Notes under the pieces: model-generated
Databases searched by the model: none
Told to the model about the DNA's origin: nothing
The model's input: only the letters and a program-made list of their open reading frames with translations
Made by a program: the position numbers and the translations under genes
Part shown: one piece after another, positions 38,920-46,244 of the stretch
Layout of the letters: every line of letters begins with the position of its first letter
Numbering within the stretch: position 1 is the first letter of the stretch
Origin: Clostridia bacterium
Lineage (GTDB): Bacteria; Bacillota; Clostridia; Oscillospirales; CAG-272
Reading direction: 5' to 3'
Length of the DNA stretch: 46,244 nucleotides
NCBI GenBank assembly: GCA_017468385.1
Contig: JAFUIQ010000046.1
Coordinates: forward strand, 1 to 46,244

Positions 38920-40677
38920 ATGAAGAAACAACACGGAATTCTTTTGTGCGTATTGCTCGTGATCTTTGCCATTTTGATGCAGGGATGTACCAACGAGCCC
39001 GTCGATCCCATCGATACCTCGGCGGATACAGGCGTAGTCACACCTGTGGTACAGGATCTGTCCATCGTCGCCGATGGCGCATCGGCCTATTCCATCATCG
39101 TTCGCGAAGGCGGATCGGATGCCTTGACGGAGATGTCCCGGCAGGTACGGAATGCGATTAAAGAAGCTACCGGCGTCCAGCTGGCATGGACCGACGATTT
39201 CATCGAGCGCGGCGGGACCGCACCGGCTGCGGAGATCGTGATCGGTATCACCAATCGCGAAGAGAGCATCAGCGCCCGGCAGGATCTGGCGTACGGCGAG
39301 TATGCGATTCGCGTGATGGGTGAAAAGATTATCATTGCCGCGTGGGATGAGATGTCCCTCCGCGCCGGCTGTGAAGCATTCTGCTCTTTGGTACAGGAAA
39401 ATACCGTTGACGGTCGGTTTACCCTGAAACAGGATTACGCCGTCACGGATGTGGGCTTTGCGGCACTGAAGGACATGCCTCACTACGGTGAGGCGGGTGA
39501 GGTCGTTCAATTTGTGGACCTGGACGACGATTGCTATATGCTGTATGCATCCGATACGGACGAGGCGGAATTCAAAGCCTACGCCGGTGCGCTGGAAAGT
39601 GCAGGGTATACCCAGTTTGCATCCCGTCAGTTCGGAAACAATCTGCATATGATCTACACAAGCGAGGATAAGGTTATCCACGCATCCTATGTTGCGAAGG
39701 ATAAAGATGCCCGCATTTCCATTGAGGATGCCTATGATATGAGCATCTTCACGGCCAGCGAGTACGAGAAGATCTGCGAGCCCTCCGTTTCTCTGGTGGG
39801 ACTGGAATGCTACGGAAAAGATTCAAAAACCGGTGTCTTCAACCAGATCGGCCTGTGTATGATCTTCCGGCTGGAGGATGGACGCTTCATCATCGTGGAC
39901 GGAGGCGGATATACTCAGGATACAGCAGGCCTGGTGTACAGCAATCTCCGCAAACTGGCAGTGGACAAAAACAATATCACCATTGCCGCTTGGATTCTGA
40001 CCCACGCGCATGGAGATCACACCGGCGGATTTTTGAAATTCACCGAAGCGAAGTACCATACAAGAGTAACTATCCAGAACATCATTCATCATTTCTCCAC
40101 CCCCGAGCAGTATGCGGGTATTGAGGAAGGGGCGGATTCGGGACGCTCCGAGCAGGCGCGTAAGACGTTTATCAATGAATATCCGAACGCTACTATTATC
40201 AAAGCCCATACCGGTCAGCTGATTCAGGCTGGCGGTGTGGAAATCGAAATGCTCTATACCTATGAGGATCTGGAACCAAGCCCGTTGGAGTATCATAACA
40301 CCACCTCTCTCGTGTTCCGCGTCACGGCGCAGGATACCTCCGTGATGGTATTGGGCGACGCGTCCAACCGTGTCAGCCTCCGTCTGGTCGCTGTGTATGG
40401 CGATTATCTGCAGAGCGATATGGTACAGATTGCTCACCACGGCTATACGGGCGGTACCATTGCCCTGTACGAAGCCATCGATGCGGATGTGGTGCTGTGG
40501 CCGGGCGGCGTGGATTCCTTTGATGGAAATAAGGGATTGGAAGCTATAAAATTCAGAGGATATAATGCCAAGGCACTGGAGTTGGCGGAGGAAGCCTACG
40601 TCGCCGGTAGGGCAGTATATACCTTGATCTTGCCTTACACCCCGGAAGACGTCGAGGAAACCAAGGTTATCAAATAA
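38920..40677 (+). CDS. Metallo-beta-lactamase-fold surface lipoprotein, array gene 4
   Basis: Fourth paralogue, 585 residues, with lipobox LMQGC in the signal peptide. It keeps EIVIGITNREES, CYMLYASDTDEAEF, CEPSVSLVG, THAHGDH (His362, His364, Asp366, His367), KAHTGQ, LGDAS and IAHHG. A 45-base stretch at 39613-39657 differs from gene 1 (34066-34110) at only two positions, though the genes differ more elsewhere. ATG 38920 follows AAAGG at nine bases; the in-frame ATG at 38911 abuts it. It has its own promoter and a strong terminator, so it is a single-gene unit. Confidence 0.85.
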   Translation: MKKQHGILLCVLLVIFAILMQGCTNEPVDPIDTSADTGVVTPVVQDLSIVADGASAYSIIVREGGSDALTEMSRQVRNAIKEATGVQLAWTDDFIERGGTAPAAEIVIGITNREESISARQDLAYGEYAIRVMGEKIIIAAWDEMSLRAGCEAFCSLVQENTVDGRFTLKQDYAVTDVGFAALKDMPHYGEAGEVVQFVDLDDDCYMLYASDTDEAEFKAYAGALESAGYTQFASRQFGNNLHMIYTSEDKVIHASYVAKDKDARISIEDAYDMSIFTASEYEKICEPSVSLVGLECYGKDSKTGVFNQIGLCMIFRLEDGRFIIVDGGGYTQDTAGLVYSNLRKLAVDKNNITIAAWILTHAHGDHTGGFLKFTEAKYHTRVTIQNIIHHFSTPEQYAGIEEGADSGRSEQARKTFINEYPNATIIKAHTGQLIQAGGVEIEMLYTYEDLEPSPLEYHNTTSLVFRVTAQDTSVMVLGDASNRVSLRLVAVYGDYLQSDMVQIAHHGYTGGTIALYEAIDADVVLWPGGVDSFDGNKGLEAIKFRGYNAKALELAEEAYVAGRAVYTLILPYTPEDVEETKVIK

Positions 40678-40681
40678 TATG

Positions 40682-40709
40682 AAAAACCACCCGAGAGGGT
40701 GGTTTTTTT
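40682..40709 (+). terminator. Terminator of array gene 4
   Basis: Arms AAAAACCACCC and GGGTGGTTTTT around GAGA, ending in seven T. Confidence 0.9.
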
Positions 40710-40720
40710 CATAGGTGTTC

Positions 40721-40749
40721 TTGACAGATATGATCTTGATGTGTACAAT
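40721..40749 (+). promoter_or_regulatory. Promoter of array gene 5
   Basis: TTGACA (40721-40726), 17-base spacer, TACAAT (40744-40749), only 11 bases after the preceding terminator and 40 bases before the ATG. Confidence 0.85.
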
Positions 40750-40789
40750 GAAACCACAGCAGCATAAAACAAGAAGTGAGGATACGTAA

Positions 40790-42517
40790 ATGAATCGGAA
40801 ATACAAAGCGGCGGGATGGCTTTTGCTGGTAGCTGCCGTTCTCCTTCTGCACGGATTGATCGGCAGAACGGAGGCATGGGCCGCAGATACGCCCGCATCG
40901 GAAACGGCGGCTGCGGAAACGCTGATGGTCGTCTCCGGCGGGAAGTCATCCTATGTGATCGTTACCCCAAAAGCTGCTTCCGAGGAGGTGGAGAGTGCCG
41001 CGCAGGAGCTTCGTGACGCCATTCGGAAGAAGACAGGGGTGTCGCTGAAGCGAAAAAACGATCTTCTTACCATCACCTCCAAGGCGTCTGAGACGGAGAT
41101 TCTGATCGGCAATACCAACCGGGAGGAATCAAAGGCCGTCATGCAGGATGTTCCCTACGGGGAATACGCCATTCGCGTGGTTGGCAAGAAGGTTGTCATC
41201 GCTGCCTGGGATGAGACAACTTTGCAAAAGGCCTGCGAGGTTTTTGCGGAATACGTACAGGAAAAAGGGAAGTTTGGCCGCTTGACATTGGCTTCCGACT
41301 ACACCGCATCCGGTGACACGTTTAAAGGCGTGGGTGCGATTCCTCACTACGAGGATAAGGGGATCACTACACAGTACATCGATTTGGCGGACGGCAGTTG
41401 CATGTTGTACGTGGCCAATACCTCCCGCGGCGATTTCGTGAAATACGTGGAAGGGCTGAGTGATGCCGGCTTTACGGAATTTTCCTTCCGGCAGGCCGGA
41501 AAGATGCTGTACGCCATCTACAACAATGAGGAAACCATCCTCCACGCCTCTTTCAATACTACGACTCGCGAGGCGCGCATTGCAGCGGATAAGGCCTACG
41601 ACATGACCATCTTCACGGATACCGAATACGAAAAGGTGTGCGAGCCTACGGTTTCCTTGGTTGGTCAAGAGGTTGAGGTGAGCACCGGATGGATCTATAA
41701 CGCAATGTGTTTGGTGTTCCGTGCGGAAGACGGACGCTTTATCATTGTAGACGGCGGCTATGGCTTGTTTTCTGTAAACAAACTGTATAAAACTCTTCGT
41801 TCTCTCCATGTGAACGATGGGAAGATCACCATTGCCGCATGGATCATGACTCATGCGCATAGTGATCACACGGGGGCTTTCCAAACCCTTTCCAACACTA
41901 CCATGAAAAAACGCATTGTTGTGGAGAATTTTATTCACCATTTCTCCACGGATGCTCAGCATGAGGCAATAGGCAGTGCCGGTACATCGCAGAAAACCCG
42001 TACGGCTATGAAAGGATATCGAGACGCTAACATCATCAAAGCCCATTCAGGACAGGTGATTCAGGCAGGTGGTATGGAGATCGAAATGCTGTTTACCTAT
42101 GCGGATATGGAGCCAGCCGTTTTGGACGAGATGAATACTACGTCTCTTGTGTTCCGCGTGACAGCCCGTGACAATTCCATCATGGTGCTGGGAGATGCGT
42201 CCAATCGGTCGCTGAATTACCTTTGCAATATCTACGGAGATTATCTGAAGAGCGATATGGTGCAGATTGCCCATCACGGCTATAACGGCGTGGCCAAAGC
42301 CTATGAATGGATCGATGCAGATGTGGTTCTTTGGCCCGGCGGAGTGAGACAGTTCTACGGCAGAGAGGGGTTGTATCGCATCAAGGATTGGAAGTTCAAC
42401 AAGAAAGCCTTGGATCTTGCGGAAGAAGCCTATATCGCCGGCGATGATGTTTATACGCTGATTCTCCCCCACACTCCCGAGGATAACGACACGGTTAAAA
42501 TTTACGACGGAGAATAA
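40790..42517 (+). CDS. Secreted metallo-beta-lactamase-fold protein, array gene 5
   Basis: Fifth paralogue, 575 residues. The signal peptide ends TEAWAADTP with no Cys, so signal peptidase I should release the protein, unlike genes 1-4. The N-terminal glycosidase-like domain carries EILIGNTNREES. The middle and metallo-beta-lactamase domains keep CEPTVSLVG, THAHSDH (His355, His357, Asp359, His360), KAHSGQ, LGDAS and IAHHG. With gene 6 it forms a subgroup marked by SGGKSSYVIVTPKAASEEV. GTGAGG precedes the ATG. It has its own promoter and terminator. Confidence 0.85.
   Translation: MNRKYKAAGWLLLVAAVLLLHGLIGRTEAWAADTPASETAAAETLMVVSGGKSSYVIVTPKAASEEVESAAQELRDAIRKKTGVSLKRKNDLLTITSKASETEILIGNTNREESKAVMQDVPYGEYAIRVVGKKVVIAAWDETTLQKACEVFAEYVQEKGKFGRLTLASDYTASGDTFKGVGAIPHYEDKGITTQYIDLADGSCMLYVANTSRGDFVKYVEGLSDAGFTEFSFRQAGKMLYAIYNNEETILHASFNTTTREARIAADKAYDMTIFTDTEYEKVCEPTVSLVGQEVEVSTGWIYNAMCLVFRAEDGRFIIVDGGYGLFSVNKLYKTLRSLHVNDGKITIAAWIMTHAHSDHTGAFQTLSNTTMKKRIVVENFIHHFSTDAQHEAIGSAGTSQKTRTAMKGYRDANIIKAHSGQVIQAGGMEIEMLFTYADMEPAVLDEMNTTSLVFRVTARDNSIMVLGDASNRSLNYLCNIYGDYLKSDMVQIAHHGYNGVAKAYEWIDADVVLWPGGVRQFYGREGLYRIKDWKFNKKALDLAEEAYIAGDDVYTLILPHTPEDNDTVKIYDGE
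40932..41031 (+). repeat. 100-base near-identical repeat, copy 1 (array gene 5)
   Basis: Identical to 42752-42851 except at 40999 (C here, A at 42819). It encodes part of the N-terminal domain. Flanking sequence on both sides is clearly diverged, including silent positions. Confidence 0.95.
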
Positions 42518-42520
42518 AGA

Positions 42521-42549
42521 AAAAGCCATCCCGCACGGATGGCTTTTTT
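42521..42549 (+). terminator. Terminator of array gene 5
   Basis: Arms AAAAGCCATCC and GGATGGCTTTT around CGCAC, followed by T. Confidence 0.9.
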
Positions 42550-42560
42550 CAGTTGGTTCG

Positions 42561-42589
42561 TTGACAGGGATATTGCCGCGTGATACAAT
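42561..42589 (+). promoter_or_regulatory. Promoter of array gene 6
   Basis: TTGACA (42561-42566), 17-base spacer, TACAAT (42584-42589). It is the same -35, spacing and -10 as the gene 5 promoter, and likewise 11 bases after a terminator. Confidence 0.85.
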
Positions 42590-42624
42590 AACGGTAGAAA
42601 TACGGGAAATATTAGGAGAAACGT

Positions 42625-44349
42625 ATGAAAACAACGTGTCGTATTCTTTCTTTGAGCCTTGTGCTGATTGCCGCAGTGACCATGCTGGTTGGTCTTGCAA
42701 AACCCGCACAGGCAGCCGATACGGCAGGGAAAGCACAGACCCTTGGGATTATCTCCGGCGGGAAGTCATCCTATGTGATCGTTACCCCAAAAGCTGCTTC
42801 CGAGGAGGTGGAGAGTGCAGCGCAGGAGCTTCGTGACGCCATTCGGAAGAAAACCTGGGTGTCCCTGAAAGTGAAGACCGATTTGCTGAATGTGGCATCG
42901 AAAAAATCTGACACAGAGATCCTCATCGGCCATACCAACCGTGCGGAATCGGCGGAGGTCATGAAGGATGTCCCCTACGGAGAGTACGCCATCCGCGTTG
43001 TCAATCAGAAGATCGTCATTGCCGCCTGGGATGACGCGTCGCTGCTTAAGGGATGCGAGGCTTTCGCGGAATATGCTGAAAAAAAGGGAAGATTCAGAAA
43101 GCTCACGGTAGATCCCGATTATACCGCATCCGGGGTTGCATTCGAAGGAGTGGGGGCTGTCCCTCCCTACGAGGATAAAGGCATTACTACCCGGTATATG
43201 GATCTGGCGGATGAGTGCTATATGGTGCATATAGCCAACACCTCCCGCGGCGATTTTCTCAAGTATGTGAAAAGCTTGCCCGATGCCGGCTTTACGGAGT
43301 ATTCCTACCGCCAGGCAGGAAAGATGCTGTACGCCATTTACGGAAACGAGGATACAATCCTCCACCTGTCCTTCAACGGCCTCACCCGCGAGGCCCGCAT
43401 CGCGGTAGAGGACGCCTACGACAGAACGATCTTCACGGAAGTGGAATATGAAAAGGTGTGCGAGCCATCCGTCTCCATGATCGGTCAGGAGTTTACCGAC
43501 AGCAATGATCCTGCTGCTGCCCCTGTCCCGAATGGGTTGTGCCTGGTGTTTCGGTTGGAGGACGGCCGGTTTATTATCGTAGACAGCGGCGCTACAGTCA
43601 AATCGGTAAACCTGTTGTACGAAACACTCCAAAAACTCCATGTGAATGAAGGCAAGATCACCGTAGCCGCGTGGATCCTGACCCACCCCCACGGGGATCA
43701 CACCGGCGGTTTCCAGTATCTTTCCACTACGGCCTTAAAGAATCAGATCGTTGTGGAAAATATCATTCACCATTTTTCTTCCGATGCCCAGCATGCGGCG
43801 ATCAAGACAGCCGGAACCTCTGCCAACACTCGATTGGCCATGAAGAGATTCAGGGGCGCCAACATCATCAAAGCCCACTCCGGCCAGGTGATCCAGGCGG
43901 GCGGCGCAGAGGTTGAGATGCTGTTTACCTATGCGGATATGGAGCCGATGGTGCTGGATCAGATGAACACTACGTCCCTTATACTTCGTGTAACGGTACA
44001 GGGAAATTCCGTGATGGTGTTGGCGGATACCACCAGCCGGGCCATTAATCACATATACAAAGTTTACGGAAACTACTTGAAGAGTGACATGGTGCAGTTG
44101 GCTCACCACGGAGTCAACGGTGGCGTGCTTCTGTATCAGACGATTGATGCGGATGTGGTTCTGTGGCCGATCGCTGTGGATGCGAGCTACAATCAGGGTG
44201 TAGAACTCATCCGGGATGTTGCGTACAATAAAGTGGCTACCGACCTGGCCGAGGAGGTCTATGTGGCCGGCAATGCTGTCTTTACGCTGATCCTTCCGTA
44301 TACGCCGGCTGACAATGAGTCTGCTGTGTTCTATATGGGTAAAGAATAA
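42625..44349 (+). CDS. Secreted metallo-beta-lactamase-fold protein, array gene 6
   Basis: Sixth paralogue, 574 residues. The signal peptide ends KPAQAADT, a good signal peptidase I site, with no lipobox. It keeps EILIGHTNRAES, CEPSVSMIG, THPHGDH (His354, His356, Asp358, His359), KAHSGQ and LAHHG. The usual LGDAS is LADTT, so the Gly before the metal-binding Asp is Ala, but the Asp stays. It is nearest to gene 5. AGGAG precedes the ATG. It has its own promoter and ends at a terminator shared with the convergent EamA gene. Confidence 0.85.
   Translation: MKTTCRILSLSLVLIAAVTMLVGLAKPAQAADTAGKAQTLGIISGGKSSYVIVTPKAASEEVESAAQELRDAIRKKTWVSLKVKTDLLNVASKKSDTEILIGHTNRAESAEVMKDVPYGEYAIRVVNQKIVIAAWDDASLLKGCEAFAEYAEKKGRFRKLTVDPDYTASGVAFEGVGAVPPYEDKGITTRYMDLADECYMVHIANTSRGDFLKYVKSLPDAGFTEYSYRQAGKMLYAIYGNEDTILHLSFNGLTREARIAVEDAYDRTIFTEVEYEKVCEPSVSMIGQEFTDSNDPAAAPVPNGLCLVFRLEDGRFIIVDSGATVKSVNLLYETLQKLHVNEGKITVAAWILTHPHGDHTGGFQYLSTTALKNQIVVENIIHHFSSDAQHAAIKTAGTSANTRLAMKRFRGANIIKAHSGQVIQAGGAEVEMLFTYADMEPMVLDQMNTTSLILRVTVQGNSVMVLADTTSRAINHIYKVYGNYLKSDMVQLAHHGVNGGVLLYQTIDADVVLWPIAVDASYNQGVELIRDVAYNKVATDLAEEVYVAGNAVFTLILPYTPADNESAVFYMGKE
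42752..42851 (+). repeat. 100-base near-identical repeat, copy 2 (array gene 6)
   Basis: Partner of 40932-41031, one mismatch in 100 bases, in the same reading frame and same protein position. Confidence 0.95.
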
Positions 44350-44356
44350 CAAAAAC

Positions 44357-44395
44357 GGGCTGTTGCCATGTGGCAGCAGCCCATTCTTTTATTTT
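44357..44395. terminator. Bidirectional terminator between array gene 6 and the EamA gene
   Basis: Arms GGGCTGTTGCCA and TGGCAGCAGCCC (one G-T pair), T-rich on the right and A-rich on the left, between convergent genes. Confidence 0.85.
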
Positions 44396-44396
44396 G

Positions 44397-45293
44397 TTAT
44401 GCTTTCTTGACGGCTTCTTTCTTCTTCACCAGATCCGCACAGGAGGTGCAGAGCAGGCCCAAGAGAATCAGACCGCATCCCAATCCCTTCTGCAGAGAGA
44501 AGAGATCGTGCAGAAGAAGCACGCCGAAGACGATGCTGGTCAGCGGCTCAAGGAGAGAGAAGATGGCCGCATTGGCGTCACCCACACGGCGCACGCCCGC
44601 CTGGAACAGCACGCATCCCACAATGGCAGTCAGCATGGCTACGCATACCGCATAGCCCCACGCGGGAGCCGTCAAAGCGACGGTCAGCTTGCCCATGGCC
44701 AGACCGACGACAGCACACAGCACCGCGCCGGCGGCGGATACGATGGTCATCAGCTGGTACAGCGGCATGGGTGCGGCGGATTCCTTCTGCAGAACCAGAA
44801 TGTAAGCCGCATAGAAAATGCCGGACAGAAACGCCAGAAGCAGTCCCACCGGATCGGTGCTTCCGCCCAGATCCACCAGAAGGGCCGCGCCGATGAGTCC
44901 GAGGACCATTCCGACAATGCGGATCATCCCGGGCTTTTGCCGGCGGAAGATGGCGTTAAACAGCACCACGTACAAGGGATACATGAAATGAAGCGTGGTG
45001 GCGATGCCGGGGGAGATATAAGCGTAGGAAGAGTACAGAAGCAGGGTGCATCCGAAGAGCAGTCCGCCCAGAATCACGCCCGTCCCCACCTGACGGCGGG
45101 AGGGAATGGATTTGCGTGCGGTGAAGAACCACAAAAGAAGCAGTACCGGGATCGGCAGAAAGGCCCGCAGAAAGGCCATATTGATGCCGTTGTTGCCGCC
45201 CTGATAGGAGATGGCGGCCAACACCGGAGTGAATCCGAAAATCACGGCGGACAGAAAGACAAAAATGACGCCGGAGATCTGATTTTTTCTCAT
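44397..45293 (-). CDS. EamA/DMT family transporter
   Basis: A 298-residue membrane protein with about ten hydrophobic segments in two homologous halves, the layout of the drug/metabolite transporter (EamA) superfamily, whose members export amino acids, nucleotide sugars or other metabolites. The start MRKNQISGVIFVFLSAVIFG and the second-half start GLLLAFLSGIFYAAYILV are typical repeats. The ATG at 45293 has GAGGAA about ten bases upstream, within the end of the preceding serine hydrolase gene; the TTG at 45317 is unlikely. The stop of the upstream gene lies 7 bases before, so both are co-transcribed. Substrate unknown. Confidence 0.85.
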   Translation of the reverse strand: MRKNQISGVIFVFLSAVIFGFTPVLAAISYQGGNNGINMAFLRAFLPIPVLLLLWFFTARKSIPSRRQVGTGVILGGLLFGCTLLLYSSYAYISPGIATTLHFMYPLYVVLFNAIFRRQKPGMIRIVGMVLGLIGAALLVDLGGSTDPVGLLLAFLSGIFYAAYILVLQKESAAPMPLYQLMTIVSAAGAVLCAVVGLAMGKLTVALTAPAWGYAVCVAMLTAIVGCVLFQAGVRRVGDANAAIFSLLEPLTSIVFGVLLLHDLFSLQKGLGCGLILLGLLCTSCADLVKKKEAVKKA

Positions 45294-45300
45294 CCTGCCA

Positions 45301-46155
45301 TCATTCCTCGTAGGCAAGAATCCAGTTGTGCATATCGGAGTTGTGACGGGTGTAGCCGTGCCATGCCACTACGCGATTCTTCTCGGGGAATACCCACAGC
45401 TGCTGGCCGTTCATGCCGCCTTTGCCGTAGGTGTTTGCCTTCATCTTGTTCAGTTCATAGCCGTTCTGCAGAGTCAGATTTACCCATTCCTCGGAAACGA
45501 TGCGGGTGTCGCCGTACATACCGCCGCTCAGATATACCTGGCCCAGCTTGACCATATCCTTGGTGCGGATGTACAGACCGGTGGCTCCCATCGGATGACC
45601 CATGGGGCAGCGGCTCCATGCCATTTCCTGGAATCCCAGCGGGTAGAACAAGGTGTCCCACAGGAAGTTGTCGATGGGCATACCTGCCTTCTTCTCTACG
45701 ATGCGGGCCAGCATATAATAAGCGCCGTCGGTGTAGGAGCGCTGTACACGGGGCTCGTGATCGAAGGGATACTTGAACATATACGTCAGATAATCCCGTC
45801 CGAATTCCTCGGCCTTGTGGGTGTCGATGTCCAGGAATCCGCCGGGCAGACCGAGGCGGTGCAGCAGAGCATCGTGCACGGTGATCTCGTGCCAGCGGGG
45901 ATCCACGTCAGCGGGGCATTCCTCGGCGAGGATCTCGGTGATGCGATCCTCCGGCTTGATCAGTCCGCGGTCGTACAGAATACCGATGGCGGTTACCACG
46001 AAAGCCTTTGCCACGGAGTAGGAGTTCTGGCAGGCATTGGTGGGGATGGTGGTTTTCACCTCCGGCTCACCGCCGTCCTTGATCTCGGCTACGCGGTATA
46101 CCGTGTAGTTGTTTTCCTTGATGAATGCGGAAATGTCTTCCAAAAATTTGCTCAT
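45301..46155 (-). CDS. Serine hydrolase, beta-lactamase (class C / PBP4*) family
   Basis: A 284-residue member of the serine beta-lactamase-like family, which includes esterases, DD-peptidases and peptidases. The active-site SxxK is SVAK (Ser47, Lys50), and a Tyr motif appears in RSYTDGAYYMLA (Tyr-Thr-Asp where Tyr-x-Asn is usual). No signal peptide follows the chosen start, so it is probably cytoplasmic and not a drug-resistance enzyme. ATG 46155 is preceded by GGAAGGTGA; the longer frame to 46242 would cover the promoter. It is the first gene of a two-gene unit with the EamA transporter. Confidence 0.83.
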   Translation of the reverse strand: MSKFLEDISAFIKENNYTVYRVAEIKDGGEPEVKTTIPTNACQNSYSVAKAFVVTAIGILYDRGLIKPEDRITEILAEECPADVDPRWHEITVHDALLHRLGLPGGFLDIDTHKAEEFGRDYLTYMFKYPFDHEPRVQRSYTDGAYYMLARIVEKKAGMPIDNFLWDTLFYPLGFQEMAWSRCPMGHPMGATGLYIRTKDMVKLGQVYLSGGMYGDTRIVSEEWVNLTLQNGYELNKMKANTYGKGGMNGQQLWVFPEKNRVVAWHGYTRHNSDMHNWILAYEE

Positions 46156-46192
46156 GTCAGTCACCTTCCGGTTGATAAAATTGGTATGCTTC

Positions 46193-46221
46193 ATTATACT
46201 ATCGTGAGCAATAAATGTCAA
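46193..46221 (-). promoter_or_regulatory. Promoter of the serine hydrolase / EamA unit
   Basis: Minus strand consensus TTGACA (46216-46221), 17-base spacer, TATAAT (46193-46198), about 38 bases before the ATG at 46155. Confidence 0.85.
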
Positions 46222-46244
46222 GTTTTTCGCATCTATTGACAAAG

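Noticed and set aside
33376-44349. True DNA-uptake ComEC proteins
   Set aside because: ComEC has a large multi-helix channel domain; these proteins have none, only a similar hydrolase domain after an export signal.
45301-46155. Beta-lactam resistance gene
   Set aside because: The protein lacks a signal peptide and has Tyr-Thr-Asp where Tyr-x-Asn is expected; it fits general serine hydrolases better.

Overview
The window looks like a chromosomal segment of a Gram-positive, low-to-moderate GC Firmicute, most likely a gut- or rumen-type anaerobic clostridium. This is inferred from the gene content and signals: strong AGGAGG-type ribosome sites, many TTGACA-17-TATAAT promoters, the gdpP-rplI-dnaB order, a CwlD-type amidase, an SLH-domain surface protein, formate-tetrahydrofolate ligase and lipobox lipoproteins. 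No species can be named from the sequence alone. About 28 protein genes, one pseudogene-like transposase remnant and one tRNA are supported.

Layout. 1-5547: rpoC (cut by the left edge) and rpoB on the minus strand, with their own promoter and no rplJL in front. 5936-7783: a Gfo/Idh/MocA dehydrogenase and a short-chain dehydrogenase. 7848-10771 (minus): cwlD-radA-unknown operon. 10982-11659: an AIM24/TIGR00266-type protein. 11710-13722 (minus): murD followed by a free-standing transposase N-terminal domain. 14046-18889: gdpP, rplI, dnaB and an alpha/beta hydrolase. 19046-20878: SLH surface protein with Tyr-Pro repeats. 21037-21123: tRNA-Leu(CAA), followed by an AT-rich ProC-like gene. 22022-24853: sn-glycerol-1-phosphate dehydrogenase, a nucleotidyltransferase and a PfoR/EIIC-like membrane protein. 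24883-28111: a ZTP riboswitch controlling a formate/nitrite-type channel, an archaeal-type IMP cyclohydrolase and formate-THF ligase, a coherent one-carbon/purine unit. 28231-29235: trpS. 29388-33039 (minus): a heterodimeric ABC exporter. 44397-46155 (minus): a serine hydrolase and an EamA transporter.

The most unusual part is 33376-44349: six consecutive, same-strand paralogues of about 575-585 residues. Each has an export signal, an N-terminal alpha/beta domain resembling the non-catalytic N-terminal domains of GH67/GH20-type glycoside hydrolases, a middle domain, and a C-terminal metallo-beta-lactamase domain of ComEC-like appearance (THxHxDH, KAHxGQ, (G/A)D and AHHG). Four are predicted lipoproteins and the last two are predicted to be released. 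Genes 1 and 2 are co-transcribed, while 4, 5 and 6 each have their own promoter, and 5 and 6 also have clear terminators. Genes 5 and 6 share a 100-base stretch with one mismatch inside otherwise diverged sequence, suggesting recent gene conversion. Their substrate is unknown; a surface hydrolase family acting on a glycan- or phosphodiester-containing polymer is only an inference.
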